Positions 37,636 through 47,162 are shown, counted from the first letter of the stretch. The stretch: 64,000 nucleotides of DNA from Photobacterium sanguinicancri (GCF_024346675.1 NZ_AP024850.1:2604001-2668000); one strand, 5' to 3'. A program made the numbers and translations. The notes: generated by a model not told the origin, from the sequence alone.

Positions 37636-38556
37636 CTATAGCGTTTTCGCTAACTCTTTAATATAAGCAGTGAAATCATCACCCAGCACATCATGACGCA
37701 TGCCATATTCGACAAATGCCTGCATGTAACCTAGCTTACTACCACAGTCATGGCTAACACCTGACATATGAAAAGCATTCACTTGCTGCTTTTCCATTAG
37801 CATATCAATCGCATCAGTCAGCTGGATTTCGTCACCTGCGCCTACTGGCGTTTTTTCAAGTAAACCCCAAATTTCAGCAGGTAAAACATAACGGCCAACA
37901 ATCGCTAAATTTGACGGCGCGGCCTCGACACTTGGCTTTTCAACCACTTTGGTCATCGCAGCCGTTTCGCCCGCTTTAAGGTCTGTACCATTGACATCAG
38001 CCACACCGTAATTAGACACTTCACTCATTGGCACAGGCTCAACCAAAACTTGGCTAATACCGGTCGCATTAAACTCCGCGACCATGGCTGCCATGTTTTC
38101 ACTGCGTAAATCACTTGCCACATCATCCAAAATAACATCGGGCAATACCACTGCAAATGGGGCATCACCAATCAATGGGTGCGCGCACAATACCGCGTGA
38201 CCTAGACCTTTCGCTTGGCCTTGACGAACATGCATAATCGTAACGTCTTTAGGACAAATCTTTTGTACTTCTTCAAGCAACTGGCGCTTAACACGCTTTT
38301 CAAGCGTCGCTTCTAATTCAAATGAAGTATCAAAGTGGTTTTCAATTGAGTTTTTTGATGAATGCGTCACCAAAATAATCTCTTTGATGCCCGCAGCCAC
38401 ACACTCATTCACCACATACTGTATAAGCGGTTTATCAACGATCGGTAGCATTTCTTTGGGAATGGCTTTCGTCGCAGGTAGCATGCGAGTACCAAGACCA
38501 GCAACAGGGATCACGGCCTTACGGACAGGGGAAGGTTGTGTCATGTTCAATTCCAT
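37636..38556 (-). CDS. galU: UTP--glucose-1-phosphate uridylyltransferase GalU
   Basis: Makes UDP-glucose for LPS, capsule and osmoprotectant synthesis. The 306 aa show the nucleotidyltransferase loop [43 protein letters not shown], and the [20 protein letters not shown] segment. The start could also be the ATG at 38544 (residue 5), which better matches the E. coli N-terminus; neither has a strong SD. It lies 108 bases downstream of rfaH on the same strand, probably in one functional neighbourhood for surface polysaccharides. Confidence 0.96.
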   Translation of the reverse strand: MELNMTQPSPVRKAVIPVAGLGTRMLPATKAIPKEMLPIVDKPLIQYVVNECVAAGIKEIILVTHSSKNSIENHFDTSFELEATLEKRVKRQLLEEVQKICPKDVTIMHVRQGQAKGLGHAVLCAHPLIGDAPFAVVLPDVILDDVASDLRSENMAAMVAEFNATGISQVLVEPVPMSEVSNYGVADVNGTDLKAGETAAMTKVVEKPSVEAAPSNLAIVGRYVLPAEIWGLLEKTPVGAGDEIQLTDAIDMLMEKQQVNAFHMSGVSHDCGSKLGYMQAFVEYGMRHDVLGDDFTAYIKELAKTL

Positions 38557-38664
38557 GAATATAAATAAACTGGTACTACTATAACAAATTGGCTATAGCT
38601 GAGTAAGCACCTAATACGTTGAATTTTTTATTCGATAGGTTGATCGAATAAACGAGGTTACAGA

Positions 38665-39162
38665 CTATTTTTTAATAATCTCATTATTATCCACGCTAAC
38701 TTTCACTTCTTTACCAAGCAAGTTAATCAGCATGAAAGATCGTTTTTCACCATCTGGTTCATGGTACATCGCTTCAATGCCTTTGAACTGGCCTTTTTCA
38801 AGTACTAACTTATCACCCGGTTGTGGCAACATAGACAACTTGGATTGTTGCTCTGGCGTATTCTCATTAAGCATTAAGCCATACAGTAATTCGGGCCTGA
38901 TCGGCTGAGGCATTCTTCCCTGCCTAATAAAATCTGCAACACCACGTGTTGAACGTATTGTGGTGTAGCTGATCTCTTCAGGATCAAAATATACAAACAT
39001 ATAACTCGGGAAGAGTGGCTCTTCTGCTTCGATACGCTTTCCTCTTACGACTTTATTGATAAGTACTTGAGGGTAATAGCATTCTACACCTTGGCGATCG
39101 AGGTTAAGAACCGCACGCTCTTGTTCGCTGCGTTTACAATAAAGAAGAAACCATTCTTTCAT
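38665..39162 (-). CDS. rfaH: Transcription antiterminator RfaH
   Basis: 165-aa NusG paralogue that binds RNA polymerase at ops sites and promotes transcription and translation of long surface-polysaccharide operons. The N-terminal NGN domain is clear (MKEWFLLYCKRSEQERAVLN, PLFPSYMFVYFDP, IRSTRGVADFIRQG). The C-terminal domain (LVLEKGQFKGIEAMYHEPDG) is of the RfaH type that can refold. Length and motifs are distinct from the NusG housekeeping protein (about 180 aa). Confidence 0.92.
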   Translation of the reverse strand: MKEWFLLYCKRSEQERAVLNLDRQGVECYYPQVLINKVVRGKRIEAEEPLFPSYMFVYFDPEEISYTTIRSTRGVADFIRQGRMPQPIRPELLYGLMLNENTPEQQSKLSMLPQPGDKLVLEKGQFKGIEAMYHEPDGEKRSFMLINLLGKEVKVSVDNNEIIKK

Positions 39163-39562
39163 TACATACCCATCTATCGTTCTGATTACTTACTAAGGTT
39201 ATCAGTTTCACGCTTTTTTGCACAATTGCTTCTACATCAATAAGTTATTTTTACATTGAAACATCTAGAAACATTTGTAACAAACCTGAATATATCATAT
39301 AGACAAGATATTAAGCCAAACAAAAACAAAAAAACGAAAGATAGCACCACCAAAAGCAACAAATCAAGCATATACACCTAAATGTGATATAGAAAGATTA
39401 GATTTCAAATCTGCACAGTAAACAATCAAACCCTTACATTTCAACACCTTATAATTTTAACGATTTGTTTTGCAAATGTGAAAACTTGCAGATGATTATT
39501 TTGTCCTTTATAAAAAGAGGCAAATAAGCAAACACATAACAAACCTTATAAAGAGAATAATT
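39163..39562. other. 400-base AT-rich rfaH/peptide-transporter intergenic region
   Basis: No ORF supported. It holds a promoter at 39486-39514 for the transporter. A short tandem of GAAACA-type repeats lies at 39256-39282 (GAAACA at 39258, GAAACA at 39268, GTAACA at 39277), resembling an OmpR-type site. Otherwise strongly A/T-rich with no clear structure. Confidence 0.45.
39486..39514 (+). promoter_or_regulatory. Promoter of the POT transporter gene
   Basis: TTGCAG (39486-39491), 17 bases, TATAAA (39509-39514); 48 bases before the ATG. Confidence 0.65.
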
Positions 39563-40957
39563 ATGAGCAATCGAAGTAGCGGTACCCTTTTAGGGCACCC
39601 AAAAGGCTTGTTCTTGCTGTTCAGTACTGAGCTGTGGGAACGTTTCTCTTATTATGCGATGCGAGCAATTTTAGTCTTGTACCTCACTGATAAGACCATG
39701 GATGGTGGCTTAGGTTGGTCTACCCAAAGTGCACTTGAGTTATACGGTATCTACACCGGTCTCGTTTATATCACTCCCCTTATTGGTGGATGGATTGCCG
39801 ATAACTTCTTGGGTCAACGTCGCTCTATCATTATTGGTGGTATTTTAATGGCGCTAGGGCAATTTACTCTAGCCCTACCACATAGCATGATTGACCCGTA
39901 CTCAATCAATGCATTTTATCTTGGTTTAGCATTACTGATTATTGGTAATGGTTTATTTAAACCAAACATTTCAACCATGGTCGGTGATCTGTACACCGAT
40001 GGCGATAACCGCCGTGATGGTGCTTTCACTATCTTTTACATGGGTATTAACCTTGGTTCTCTACTTGCTGGTCTTATTGCAGGTTCAGCTTCTGCGATTT
40101 ACGGTTGGAAAGCGGGCTTCTTAACTGCAGGTATCGGTATGATCATCAGCCTGATTACCCAGTTAATTTTTGCTGAGCGCCTACTCGGTAATATTGGTAA
40201 AGAACCTGCAGCAAAACGTGCAGCAGCCATGAATAAATCAGGCAAGCAAGAGCCGTTAACTCGCCAAGAACGTGATCGCCTGAAAGTTATTATGATCATG
40301 GGTATGTTTGTGGTGATCTTCTGGGCTGGCTTTGAGCAAGCTGGCGGCCTGATGAATATCTTCTCACAGCAATACACAGATCGTATGATCGGTAGCTTTG
40401 AAGTACCTGCGGCATGGTTCCAATCACTGAATCCATTTTTTGTGATTACTCTCGCACCGGTTATTGCCGCAATTTGGGTGAAATTAGGTCCAAAAGAGCC
40501 AAGTTCTCCAGCAAAATTTGCTATGGGTTTATTCTTCCTTGCACTTGGCTTCGTGTGCATGATGGGTGCTGTTATGCAGCAAGGTGGTGACCTTACTGTT
40601 AAGACATCAATGTTCTGGCTGGTTGGCGCATACTTCTTCCATACTCTTGGAGAGCTTTGCTTATCACCAATCGGTTTATCTATGGTCACTAAGCTCGCAC
40701 CACTTCGCCTTGCTTCTTTGATGATGGGTGCATGGTTTGGTTTCAATGCGATTGCTAACTATGTCGCAGGTATCATAGGTGCTAACGTTGGTGAAGCTGG
40801 CCCAATGGCTATCTTTAGCGGTATTGCTATTGCAGCAACAGTCGCTGGTGTTCTGCTACTGCTTTGCTCTAATCAGCTGATTCGCTGGATGCACGGCGCT
40901 GAAGGCCGAGTTATTGAAGATGAAGAAGCCGTTGAATCAGTGGTAGCAAAAGCTTAA
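39563..40957 (+). CDS. Proton-dependent oligopeptide transporter (POT/PTR2 family, DtpA-like)
   Basis: Inner-membrane H+/di- and tripeptide symporter of 464 aa with about 14 helices. The POT signature is visible: TELWERFSYYAMRAILVLYL (ExxERFxYY), and FTIFYMGINLGSLLAGLIAG with the PTR2 motif. FFHTLGELCLSPIGLSMV follows in the C-half. The nearest E. coli relatives are DtpA/DtpB; I do not assign a paralogue. A terminator follows 30 bases after the stop. Confidence 0.92.
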   Translation: MSNRSSGTLLGHPKGLFLLFSTELWERFSYYAMRAILVLYLTDKTMDGGLGWSTQSALELYGIYTGLVYITPLIGGWIADNFLGQRRSIIIGGILMALGQFTLALPHSMIDPYSINAFYLGLALLIIGNGLFKPNISTMVGDLYTDGDNRRDGAFTIFYMGINLGSLLAGLIAGSASAIYGWKAGFLTAGIGMIISLITQLIFAERLLGNIGKEPAAKRAAAMNKSGKQEPLTRQERDRLKVIMIMGMFVVIFWAGFEQAGGLMNIFSQQYTDRMIGSFEVPAAWFQSLNPFFVITLAPVIAAIWVKLGPKEPSSPAKFAMGLFFLALGFVCMMGAVMQQGGDLTVKTSMFWLVGAYFFHTLGELCLSPIGLSMVTKLAPLRLASLMMGAWFGFNAIANYVAGIIGANVGEAGPMAIFSGIAIAATVAGVLLLLCSNQLIRWMHGAEGRVIEDEEAVESVVAKA

Positions 40958-40987
40958 TTCTTTCGCTGAATAACACGATTCAAAATT

Positions 40988-41016
40988 AAAAAGGTTGCTC
41001 TATGAGCAACCTTTTT
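40988..41016. terminator. Terminator between the POT gene and rssB
   Basis: 13-bp stem AAAAAGGTTGCTC/GAGCAACCTTTTT with a 3-base loop TAT; bidirectional between convergent genes. Confidence 0.9.
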
Positions 41017-41046
41017 TATTGGGGTATAGTCTATGGCTTACAGAGA

Positions 41047-42180
41047 TTACAAATCACAGCGTTTAATGGTGACGCTAAAGCTCGCTGAACCAATTTCACT
41101 TAGTGACAAACGGCCGCCCGATTCAGGTAAAAACATCTTACTTACGCTGTTTTTACTCGCATGATCACCCAACCATGCTTGTGAAGATACAGACTGTGTA
41201 TTATCACTGGTTTGCAACTGTGCCCCTAACCCTGTCGACAATACTTGAATACTCCGATCACATGCATCAAATATTCCAAAAACACCGCGTATTGGTGACG
41301 CGTAGCCTGAATGATGCATCCCTTTTTCGATGAGCTTAACTAAATGATTCAAATCACTTTCATCAGCCATGCGGCTCCGAAGGTAATCATTAAAAAAAGC
41401 CCGAATAAGCAATGTCGTCGCCGTGCTGTTCTGACCACTTGCTGAGTCAACCAAATAAAAAGCCAATCGACCATCCATCAGCCAAGTATAATCAAGCAAT
41501 ACTGGCTGAACCTCTGCAGGTTGCAACACACAATAATTCAGTTGCCAATCCCCTTGGCGGGACTGTGTCTCAGGCATTAACCCCATCAACAATTCACGGG
41601 CTGCGGTAGGGTTATCTTGTAACTCTTTAATGTGCCACTCAAGCTCTTCATCAATAGCACCACCATCATCAGCAATATTGAACCAAGTATTCGAAAAATC
41701 TTGTTCAGCAACACATGAGTCTTGAGACTTGAGTACCGATAACATTGCAGATTTTAATACCATGATGTTGTCTAATGGCTTAATTAAAAAATCTTTCACA
41801 CCATGGCGTAAAGCCGTCGCAACATCCGCCATATCACCCGTACCTGAAATAACAATCACAGGTAGCATTGGGTATTGTGCGGCGATTTCTTCGACAAATT
41901 CCATCCCAGTCATTACGGGCATAGATAAGTCACACAGCAATATATCTGGGATTGCCTCTCGCAATGCACGCAACCCCTCAAGACCATCTTCAGCTTCACG
42001 CACCTGACTACCTTGGCTCTTTAAAAAGCCAACGATCATATTTCTGAAGATAGGATCATCCTCAACGACAAGTACGTCTTTTCCTTCAAGCAACGATTGT
42101 GTCCTCCATGATTGAGCAGGAGTTTCAACTCCATTCTTGCGGTCTAATACCAATTTTGGCCTATCAAGTTCACTGTGCAT
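41047..42180 (-). CDS. rssB: Response regulator RssB, RpoS-degradation adaptor
   Basis: 377 aa: an N-terminal receiver domain (about residues 33-150) with acidic pocket E40-D41-D42, phospho-acceptor D84 (LLCDLSMPV), the conserved Thr/Ser region (VIVISGTGDMADVA) and K134 (LIKPLD). The C-terminal PP2C-like domain lacks the usual metal-binding aspartates, as in E. coli RssB (337 aa). RssB delivers RpoS to ClpXP. It carries about 25 extra N-terminal residues compared with E. coli. galU lies 2.5 kb away; rssB and galU are direct neighbours in E. coli. It is divergent from the aphB-like gene. Confidence 0.85.
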   Translation of the reverse strand: MHSELDRPKLVLDRKNGVETPAQSWRTQSLLEGKDVLVVEDDPIFRNMIVGFLKSQGSQVREAEDGLEGLRALREAIPDILLCDLSMPVMTGMEFVEEIAAQYPMLPVIVISGTGDMADVATALRHGVKDFLIKPLDNIMVLKSAMLSVLKSQDSCVAEQDFSNTWFNIADDGGAIDEELEWHIKELQDNPTAARELLMGLMPETQSRQGDWQLNYCVLQPAEVQPVLLDYTWLMDGRLAFYLVDSASGQNSTATTLLIRAFFNDYLRSRMADESDLNHLVKLIEKGMHHSGYASPIRGVFGIFDACDRSIQVLSTGLGAQLQTSDNTQSVSSQAWLGDHASKNSVSKMFLPESGGRLSLSEIGSASFSVTIKRCDL

Positions 42181-42445
42181 AAGCGTACCAGATTGTCTAT
42201 CAACCTAATAAAAAGCATAGGTGCTAATTGGTGTTTCGTCAGGATTGATAGCGATTCCGTTACAGCAAAGTCCAATAATAGAATCTAGTTCAAAAAAAAC
42301 AGCACCAGGTTAGAAAGTACACCGTCAAAATGACCTAATTCGACAAACTAATTTGATTCACAGCAAATCAATCTCGTTTTACAGACACTACATCACAATT
42401 TTGTTATACAATTCACCATTATCAGTTTTCAGTAATGATGTTTAT

Positions 42446-43324
42446 ATGAAACTTGACGACTTGAATTTATTCCGCGTAGTAGTAGAACAAGGTAGCTATA
42501 CGGCTGCTTCACGAAAGACCCAAGTACCGGTGGCTACACTAACCCGTCGCATTCAGGCGCTTGAAGAATGTTTGAGTATCCGCTTACTCAATCGTCATGC
42601 GCGTAAACTATCGCTCACTGAAGCTGGTCAGCGTTTTTATGATGACTGCAGCCCTCTTTTGGCACAGCTGGTTACAACCACTCAGCACATCAGTGAAGAA
42701 TGCAAAGGGGCAGCAGGTAAGCTTCGCATTGCGGCGCCGTCCAACCTCACCAAAGTGATGTTACAGCCGTTGCTGAATGCTTTTATGAAAGAGCATCCAG
42801 CGATTAATCTTGAATTGCATATGAGCAGCGAGCCAGAACAGCTCGATCCTACGGATTGGGATGCGATCTTCCGTGTTGGTCCTCAGCGTGATTCAACCCT
42901 TATTGCACGTAAAATTAGCTCTGTAAAAGATATCTTAGTCGCGAGCCCGCTTTACTTAAAAGGACACCCAGCCCCTAAGCACGCTCAAGAATTGCACGAA
43001 CACACCTTGTTGAAAGGTAATCCGCTGTTACGTTGGCGATTAATCGACAATCAAGGTGAAGCGATCACAATAAACGACCCTGGCCGTTTTGAAGCGAATC
43101 AACTCAATGTGGTCCGTAAAGCATGTTGCGCTGGGTTGGGCATCACGTTAATGCCTGATGTGATGCTTGAGCAATACATCGAATCTGGCGAGCTTGTACA
43201 AATATTGAAAAACTGGTCTGCAAATCCTCGGGAGGTTTTTTTACTGTATAACCACCGTGATTACCAACCTGAAAAACTACGTTTATTCATTGAATTTTCA
43301 AGCCATTACTTTGAATTAAGCTAA
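42446..43324 (+). CDS. aphB: LysR-type regulator, AphB-like
   Basis: 292 aa. The N-terminal HTH covers residues 1-60 (MKLDDLNLFRVVVEQGSYTA, PVATLTRRIQALEECL, LLNRHARKLSLTEAG). The effector domain keeps RIAAPSNLTK, WDAIFRVGPQRDS, ARKISSVKDILVASP and AGLGITLMPDVML. As I remember the sequence, this is strongly similar to V. cholerae AphB, which activates tcpPH at low oxygen and acid pH and is conserved in vibrios. An adjacent Cys pair (C227-C228) lies in the region where redox sensing has been discussed for AphB (inference). A longer reading from 42353 lacks support. Confidence 0.82.
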   Translation: MKLDDLNLFRVVVEQGSYTAASRKTQVPVATLTRRIQALEECLSIRLLNRHARKLSLTEAGQRFYDDCSPLLAQLVTTTQHISEECKGAAGKLRIAAPSNLTKVMLQPLLNAFMKEHPAINLELHMSSEPEQLDPTDWDAIFRVGPQRDSTLIARKISSVKDILVASPLYLKGHPAPKHAQELHEHTLLKGNPLLRWRLIDNQGEAITINDPGRFEANQLNVVRKACCAGLGITLMPDVMLEQYIESGELVQILKNWSANPREVFLLYNHRDYQPEKLRLFIEFSSHYFELS

Positions 43325-43339
43325 ATAAACGCATACCTT

Positions 43340-43367
43340 CAGCCGGCATTCTTGATGCTGGCTGTTT
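43340..43367 (+). terminator. Terminator after the aphB-like gene
   Basis: 10-bp stem CAGCCGGCAT/ATGCTGGCTG (one G-U) with a 5-base loop, then TTTCATTTCT. Confidence 0.75.
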
Positions 43368-43428
43368 CATTTCTAGCACGTATTACCTTCCTCATAACCT
43401 TGCGTCCCGCGTAAACACTGACTAAATG

Positions 43429-43605
43429 TTAATAAAGCGTAGGTTCACTGTGTGTCGTTTTTTGATGCTCGGTTTTCTTCTGCTCTTCAATATTTTCAGC
43501 CCACATTTTGAAAAGAAGAGGCGCTATCGTAATAACCAAGCAAAATGGATGTGAGTGCTCATACCTGTGCTGGATATACCAATTGAGATAAATCGTTGTT
43601 CTCAT
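43429..43605 (-). CDS. Possible small membrane protein (58 aa)
   Basis: An ORF too short for common cut-offs. It runs from ATG at 43605 to TAA at 43429 on the minus strand. The product begins MRTTIYLNWYIQHRYEHSHP, has one hydrophobic stretch (FCLVITIAPLLFKMW, about residues 21-35) and a charged, hydrophilic tail (AENIEEQKKTEHQKT). This is the layout of a one-helix membrane protein. There is no good SD before the ATG. It fills about 180 bases of an otherwise empty gap. It may still be a chance ORF. Confidence 0.35.
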   Translation of the reverse strand: MRTTIYLNWYIQHRYEHSHPFCLVITIAPLLFKMWAENIEEQKKTEHQKTTHSEPTLY

Positions 43606-43735
43606 TTTACATTAAGTTGGTATTCGCCTGTCGACATTAAGTAAAGCAATCACAACAGTTTCAACCGTATCGCGATGCACCATGGCTTAACTTGCAGTCA
43701 CGCTGGCATGAGCACGGTAATAACGAGGACACGTT

Positions 43736-44335
43736 ATGATTTTGGGACATTTATTTGGGCTTTACGCTCATCCTAAACAAGAATGGAAAACCATAGATAG
43801 AGAGCATGAAGGCATCGGCAGTAGTGTCAGTCACATTCTTTTAATTGCCTTACTGCCTTCCGCTTTTGCCTATATTTCGAGTGTATTTATTGGCTGGAAA
43901 ATTGGTGTTGGAGAGCCTCTTTTTCTAACACCCAGCAGCGCAATGGGTATGTCTGTTGCCATGTATTTTGCATTAGTCGCTGGGGTATTTGCGCTCGCTT
44001 ACCTCAGCTACTGGATGAGCCATACCTTTGGCTCCACGCCTACCTACACCCAAGCCCTTGAGCTTGCAGCCTATACGGCAACCCCATTATTTATGGTTAG
44101 CATCGCAGCTATTTATCCGCATGTGTGGTTTTTAATGGTGGCAGGGCTGATAGGTATCGCGTATTCAGTGTACCTGCTCTATACCGGCGTACCTATTTTG
44201 ATGCACATACCAGAAGAGCGTGGGTTCATTTATGCCAGTTCGATAGTGACTTGCGGTTTGGTGCTACTGGTATCCATTATTGCTTCAACGGTGATCCTAT
44301 GGAATGTGGGACTTGGCCCTATTTTTAGTCACTGA
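43736..44335 (+). CDS. yohC: Yip1-family inner-membrane protein YohC
   Basis: 199 aa with five membrane helices. It resembles E. coli YohC (195 aa) throughout: LFAHP-like LYAHPKQEWKTIDRE, HILLIALLPSAFAYI, FIGWKIGVGEP, AAYTATPLFMVSIAAIYP and LYTGVPILMHIPEERGF. The Yip1 family function in bacteria is unknown. SD GAGG at 7 bases. It stands alone and converges on purF. Confidence 0.9.
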   Translation: MILGHLFGLYAHPKQEWKTIDREHEGIGSSVSHILLIALLPSAFAYISSVFIGWKIGVGEPLFLTPSSAMGMSVAMYFALVAGVFALAYLSYWMSHTFGSTPTYTQALELAAYTATPLFMVSIAAIYPHVWFLMVAGLIGIAYSVYLLYTGVPILMHIPEERGFIYASSIVTCGLVLLVSIIASTVILWNVGLGPIFSH

Positions 44336-44386
44336 TCATCGGGTGAGATACTGATAGTCCAAAACAAGCTCATGTTACAAACACCA

Positions 44387-44420
44387 TAAAAAACGGAAGC
44401 ACTGTGTGCTCCCGTTTTTT
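44387..44420. terminator. Terminator between yohC and purF
   Basis: Interrupted stem AAAAAACGG..GCAC with GTGC..CCGTTTTTTT and a 3-base loop; A run and T run on the two sides, between convergent genes. Confidence 0.82.
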
Positions 44421-44458
44421 TATTCGACATAACATCCATTAGGCTAGCTGAACGAGGT

Positions 44459-45976
44459 TTATACCCCTTCGTTATGTAGCTCTAAATTCGCAAGATCTTG
44501 CTGAATTTCACGTTGTGTTTTGGAGTCATCACTACGGAGTGATTCTAAGAAATCAAGATAAGCTTGATCGATATCACCAGTAACATAACTGCCGTTAAAT
44601 ACCGATGTTTCAAACAACTTAACATCTGGATTCCCTTCCGCAACCGCCGCAACGAGATCGTTTAAGTCTTGAAATATCAAACCATCAGCGCCAATCAGCT
44701 TACTGATTTCATCCACTTCACGGCCATGAGCAATCAGTTCATTGGCTGTTGGCATATCAATACCATAAACATTAGGGAAACGAACTTCTGGCGCCGCTGA
44801 CGCTAGGTAAACTTTGTTTGCACCTGCTTCACGGGCCATTTCGATAATTTGCTCTGAGGTGGTACCACGAACGATTGAGTCATCAACCAGCAGAACATTC
44901 TTATCTTTGAATTCCGATCGGATCGCATTCAGTTTACGACGCACTGACTTGCGGCGCATTTGCTGACCCGGCATGATAAAAGTGCGGCCAACATAACGAT
45001 TTTTCACAAAACCTTGGCGGTATGGTTTATCTAACGTACGAGCGATTTCTAACGCACTATCACAAGACGTTTCTGGGATTGGGATAACAACATCGATATC
45101 CATATCATCCCATTCACGTTTGATTTTTTCACCAAGCTTAGTACCCATGCGAACACGTGCACCGTATACCGAAATTTTATCCATGAAAGAATCTGGACGC
45201 GCAAAGTACACAAACTCAAAAATACATGGATTCAGCACTGGGTTATCTGCGCATTGCTCGGTGAACAACTGTCCCTCAAGAGTAATATATACAGCTTCGC
45301 CCGGTGCAACATCACGTACAAAATCAAAACCTACGGCATCAAGTGCCACAGACTCTGAAGCGACCATGTATTCTGTGTTGCCGTTTGCTTCACGCTTACC
45401 TAAGCAAAGAGGACGAATACCATTAGGATCACGAAATGCAATCAAGCCATGACTAATCAACATCGCGACAACAGCGTATGCCCCTTTCACCTGACGATGA
45501 ACAGCACGAATCGCACCAAAGATATCACTAGGTGAAATTGGTGATGACTCTGTATTCTCAAGGTGATGAGCAAGAACGTTCAATAATACTTCTGAATCAG
45601 ATGTTGTATTCACATGCCGACGAGCTTCACGAAACAATGAATCACGTACTTCCACGGCATTGGTTAGGTTACCGTTATGCGCGAGTGAGATGCCGTATGG
45701 TGAGTTTACATAAAATGGCTGAGCTTCTGATGCGCTAGAGCTACCAGCCGTTGGATAACGAACATGACCAATACCAACATTACCTTGCAAGCGCTGCATG
45801 TGCTTAGCTTCAAACACATCACGAACCAAACCGTTAGCCTTACGCAGACGGAAACGATTGCTTTCCAAGGTAACAATACCAGCTGCATCTTGGCCGCGAT
45901 GCTGTAGCACGGTTAATGCATCATAGATAGATTGATTTACCGGGGTTGAACCCACGATTCCGACAATACCACACAT
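44459..45976 (-). CDS. purF: Amidophosphoribosyltransferase PurF
   Basis: First enzyme of purine synthesis: moves the glutamine amide nitrogen to PRPP. The 505 aa begin MCGIVGIVG, so Cys2 becomes the N-terminal nucleophile after Met removal; no propeptide is present. The PRPP-binding loop is [18 protein letters not shown]. It lies 34 bases downstream of cvpA in the folC-dedD-cvpA-purF run, as in E. coli, and is controlled by the PurR box before cvpA. Confidence 0.98.
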   Translation of the reverse strand: MCGIVGIVGSTPVNQSIYDALTVLQHRGQDAAGIVTLESNRFRLRKANGLVRDVFEAKHMQRLQGNVGIGHVRYPTAGSSSASEAQPFYVNSPYGISLAHNGNLTNAVEVRDSLFREARRHVNTTSDSEVLLNVLAHHLENTESSPISPSDIFGAIRAVHRQVKGAYAVVAMLISHGLIAFRDPNGIRPLCLGKREANGNTEYMVASESVALDAVGFDFVRDVAPGEAVYITLEGQLFTEQCADNPVLNPCIFEFVYFARPDSFMDKISVYGARVRMGTKLGEKIKREWDDMDIDVVIPIPETSCDSALEIARTLDKPYRQGFVKNRYVGRTFIMPGQQMRRKSVRRKLNAIRSEFKDKNVLLVDDSIVRGTTSEQIIEMAREAGANKVYLASAAPEVRFPNVYGIDMPTANELIAHGREVDEISKLIGADGLIFQDLNDLVAAVAEGNPDVKLFETSVFNGSYVTGDIDQAYLDFLESLRSDDSKTQREIQQDLANLELHNEGV

Positions 45977-46010
45977 GTCCTAAATCCTCGTCACGCATAT
46001 AAAGCCGGCG

Positions 46011-46505
46011 CTATAGCGCGCCGGGTAAAAAGCTTGATGTGTCTTTGATGTAGGTAAAGAACCATTCAATCACAACGCCGAACTGTGGGATAAGTTGCGA
46101 CTGCTTCCACCAGTCAGCACTTGAGAACCCCGTAAAGGCATCAATGAAGAATAGTACCGCAGAGACAATTAACACACCTCTCACGCCACCAAAAACAATC
46201 CCCAAAACACGGTCTGTTCCTGACAATCCCGTCTTTTGTACTAGATGTCCAATCACATAGTTCACTACCGCGCCGACAATCAGCGTGGCAATAAATAAAA
46301 CGGCGATGGCACTGCCATTGCGTACCATTTCGTCCTTGATGTTAGTGAAATAAGCAGCTAACTGCGTATAAAAATTGCTAGCAATAAAAAATGCAGCAAA
46401 CCAGATCACTAACGATAGTGCTTCTTTAACAAAACCGCGGATTACACTAACCAGCGCTGAGAAGCCAATTACGCCTAAAATTACGTAATCAATCCAAATC
46501 ATCAT
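46011..46505 (-). CDS. cvpA: Colicin V production protein homologue CvpA
   Basis: 164-aa inner-membrane protein with four hydrophobic helices ([20 protein letters not shown], then [17 protein letters not shown]). The conserved GxxRG segment [10 protein letters not shown] is present. It was named for its need in colicin V export in E. coli; in enteric pathogens it is linked to bile-salt and envelope tolerance. A PurR operator lies just upstream, so it is transcribed with purF. Confidence 0.93.
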   Translation of the reverse strand: MMIWIDYVILGVIGFSALVSVIRGFVKEALSLVIWFAAFFIASNFYTQLAAYFTNIKDEMVRNGSAIAVLFIATLIVGAVVNYVIGHLVQKTGLSGTDRVLGIVFGGVRGVLIVSAVLFFIDAFTGFSSADWWKQSQLIPQFGVVIEWFFTYIKDTSSFLPGAL

Positions 46506-46552
46506 TTGTTGTTTTCGCCTTGATGGTGCGTATTCTAACAGAAAAAATGAGA

Positions 46553-46568
46553 ACGCAAACGTTTACCT
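46553..46568 (-). promoter_or_regulatory. PurR operator upstream of cvpA-purF
   Basis: ACGCAAACGTTTACCT (as read on the plus strand) closely matches the PurR box and overlaps the last bases of dedD, 48 bases before the cvpA ATG. Confidence 0.82.
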
Positions 46569-47160
46569 AAGGGTTTAGTGGGTTAAATCTAAGCAATTGA
46601 CCTTTCAAACCCGTTATTTTTTCTAATTCTTTGAGCTCAGCTGATAGCGCGGCTTTTGAAACATTTGGCCCGACAACGACGCGAGCATAATCTCCCTTTT
46701 TCGGCTGTTTAGGAAAAACATGTGCTTGATAGCCAGATTTTCGTAACTTTGCCACCAGCTTATTGGCATTATCAAAGTTACCAAAGACCCCTAACTGAAT
46801 CACCCAACCACTTTCTTTGTAACCTTCTTTTACTGGTTTAACAGCCGGCTTTTCAATCTTAACCGGCGCAACATTCACCTCAGACTTAGAGGTTGATGCT
46901 GATGTTGATGCTGTAGACATCTCCTGTTTTTCATCGATAACGACAGTAACAGGCTCATCCGGTAGATCGACTTCAACAAATTCAGGCTCAGGAATCGTCT
47001 CGTATCCTTCGTCGGCTTCAAACTCAGGCTGCAGAGGGATACTGGCAAATTGCTCTTGGTAATGCTGCTTTTTTCCATCAAAAAGATCAGGTAAAAAGAT
47101 CACACCCAGTGCCACTAATAAAATGGTGCCAACTAATCGGCTTTGAAATTTACTTGCCAC
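46567..47160 (-). CDS. dedD: Cell-division SPOR-domain protein DedD
   Basis: 197 aa: a short cytoplasmic start, one membrane helix (residues 9-24, LVGTILLVALGVIFLP), a Pro/Glu/Val and Ser/Thr-rich periplasmic linker, and a C-terminal SPOR domain (about residues 115-192, SGWVIQLGVFGNFDNANKLV, ARVVVGPNVSK). The SPOR domain binds denuded glycan strands at the septum. It starts 2 bases after the folC stop; its stop overlaps the PurR operator of cvpA. Confidence 0.93.
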   Translation of the reverse strand: MASKFQSRLVGTILLVALGVIFLPDLFDGKKQHYQEQFASIPLQPEFEADEGYETIPEPEFVEVDLPDEPVTVVIDEKQEMSTASTSASTSKSEVNVAPVKIEKPAVKPVKEGYKESGWVIQLGVFGNFDNANKLVAKLRKSGYQAHVFPKQPKKGDYARVVVGPNVSKAALSAELKELEKITGLKGQLLRFNPLNP

Positions 47161-47162
47161 AG

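Larger units (their letters stand above)
43325..43735. other. 411-base region between aphB and yohC
   Basis: Holds the aphB terminator (43340-43367) and, on the minus strand, a possible 58-aa ORF (43429-43605) described separately. The last 130 bases should contain the yohC promoter; I see no clear boxes. Confidence 0.5.

Noticed and set aside
38628..38651. Hairpin TTATTCGAT/ATCGAATAA between rfaH and galU as a terminator
   Set aside because: On the transcribed strand the stem is followed by A, not U, so it should not terminate; 9 AT-rich base pairs may be chance.
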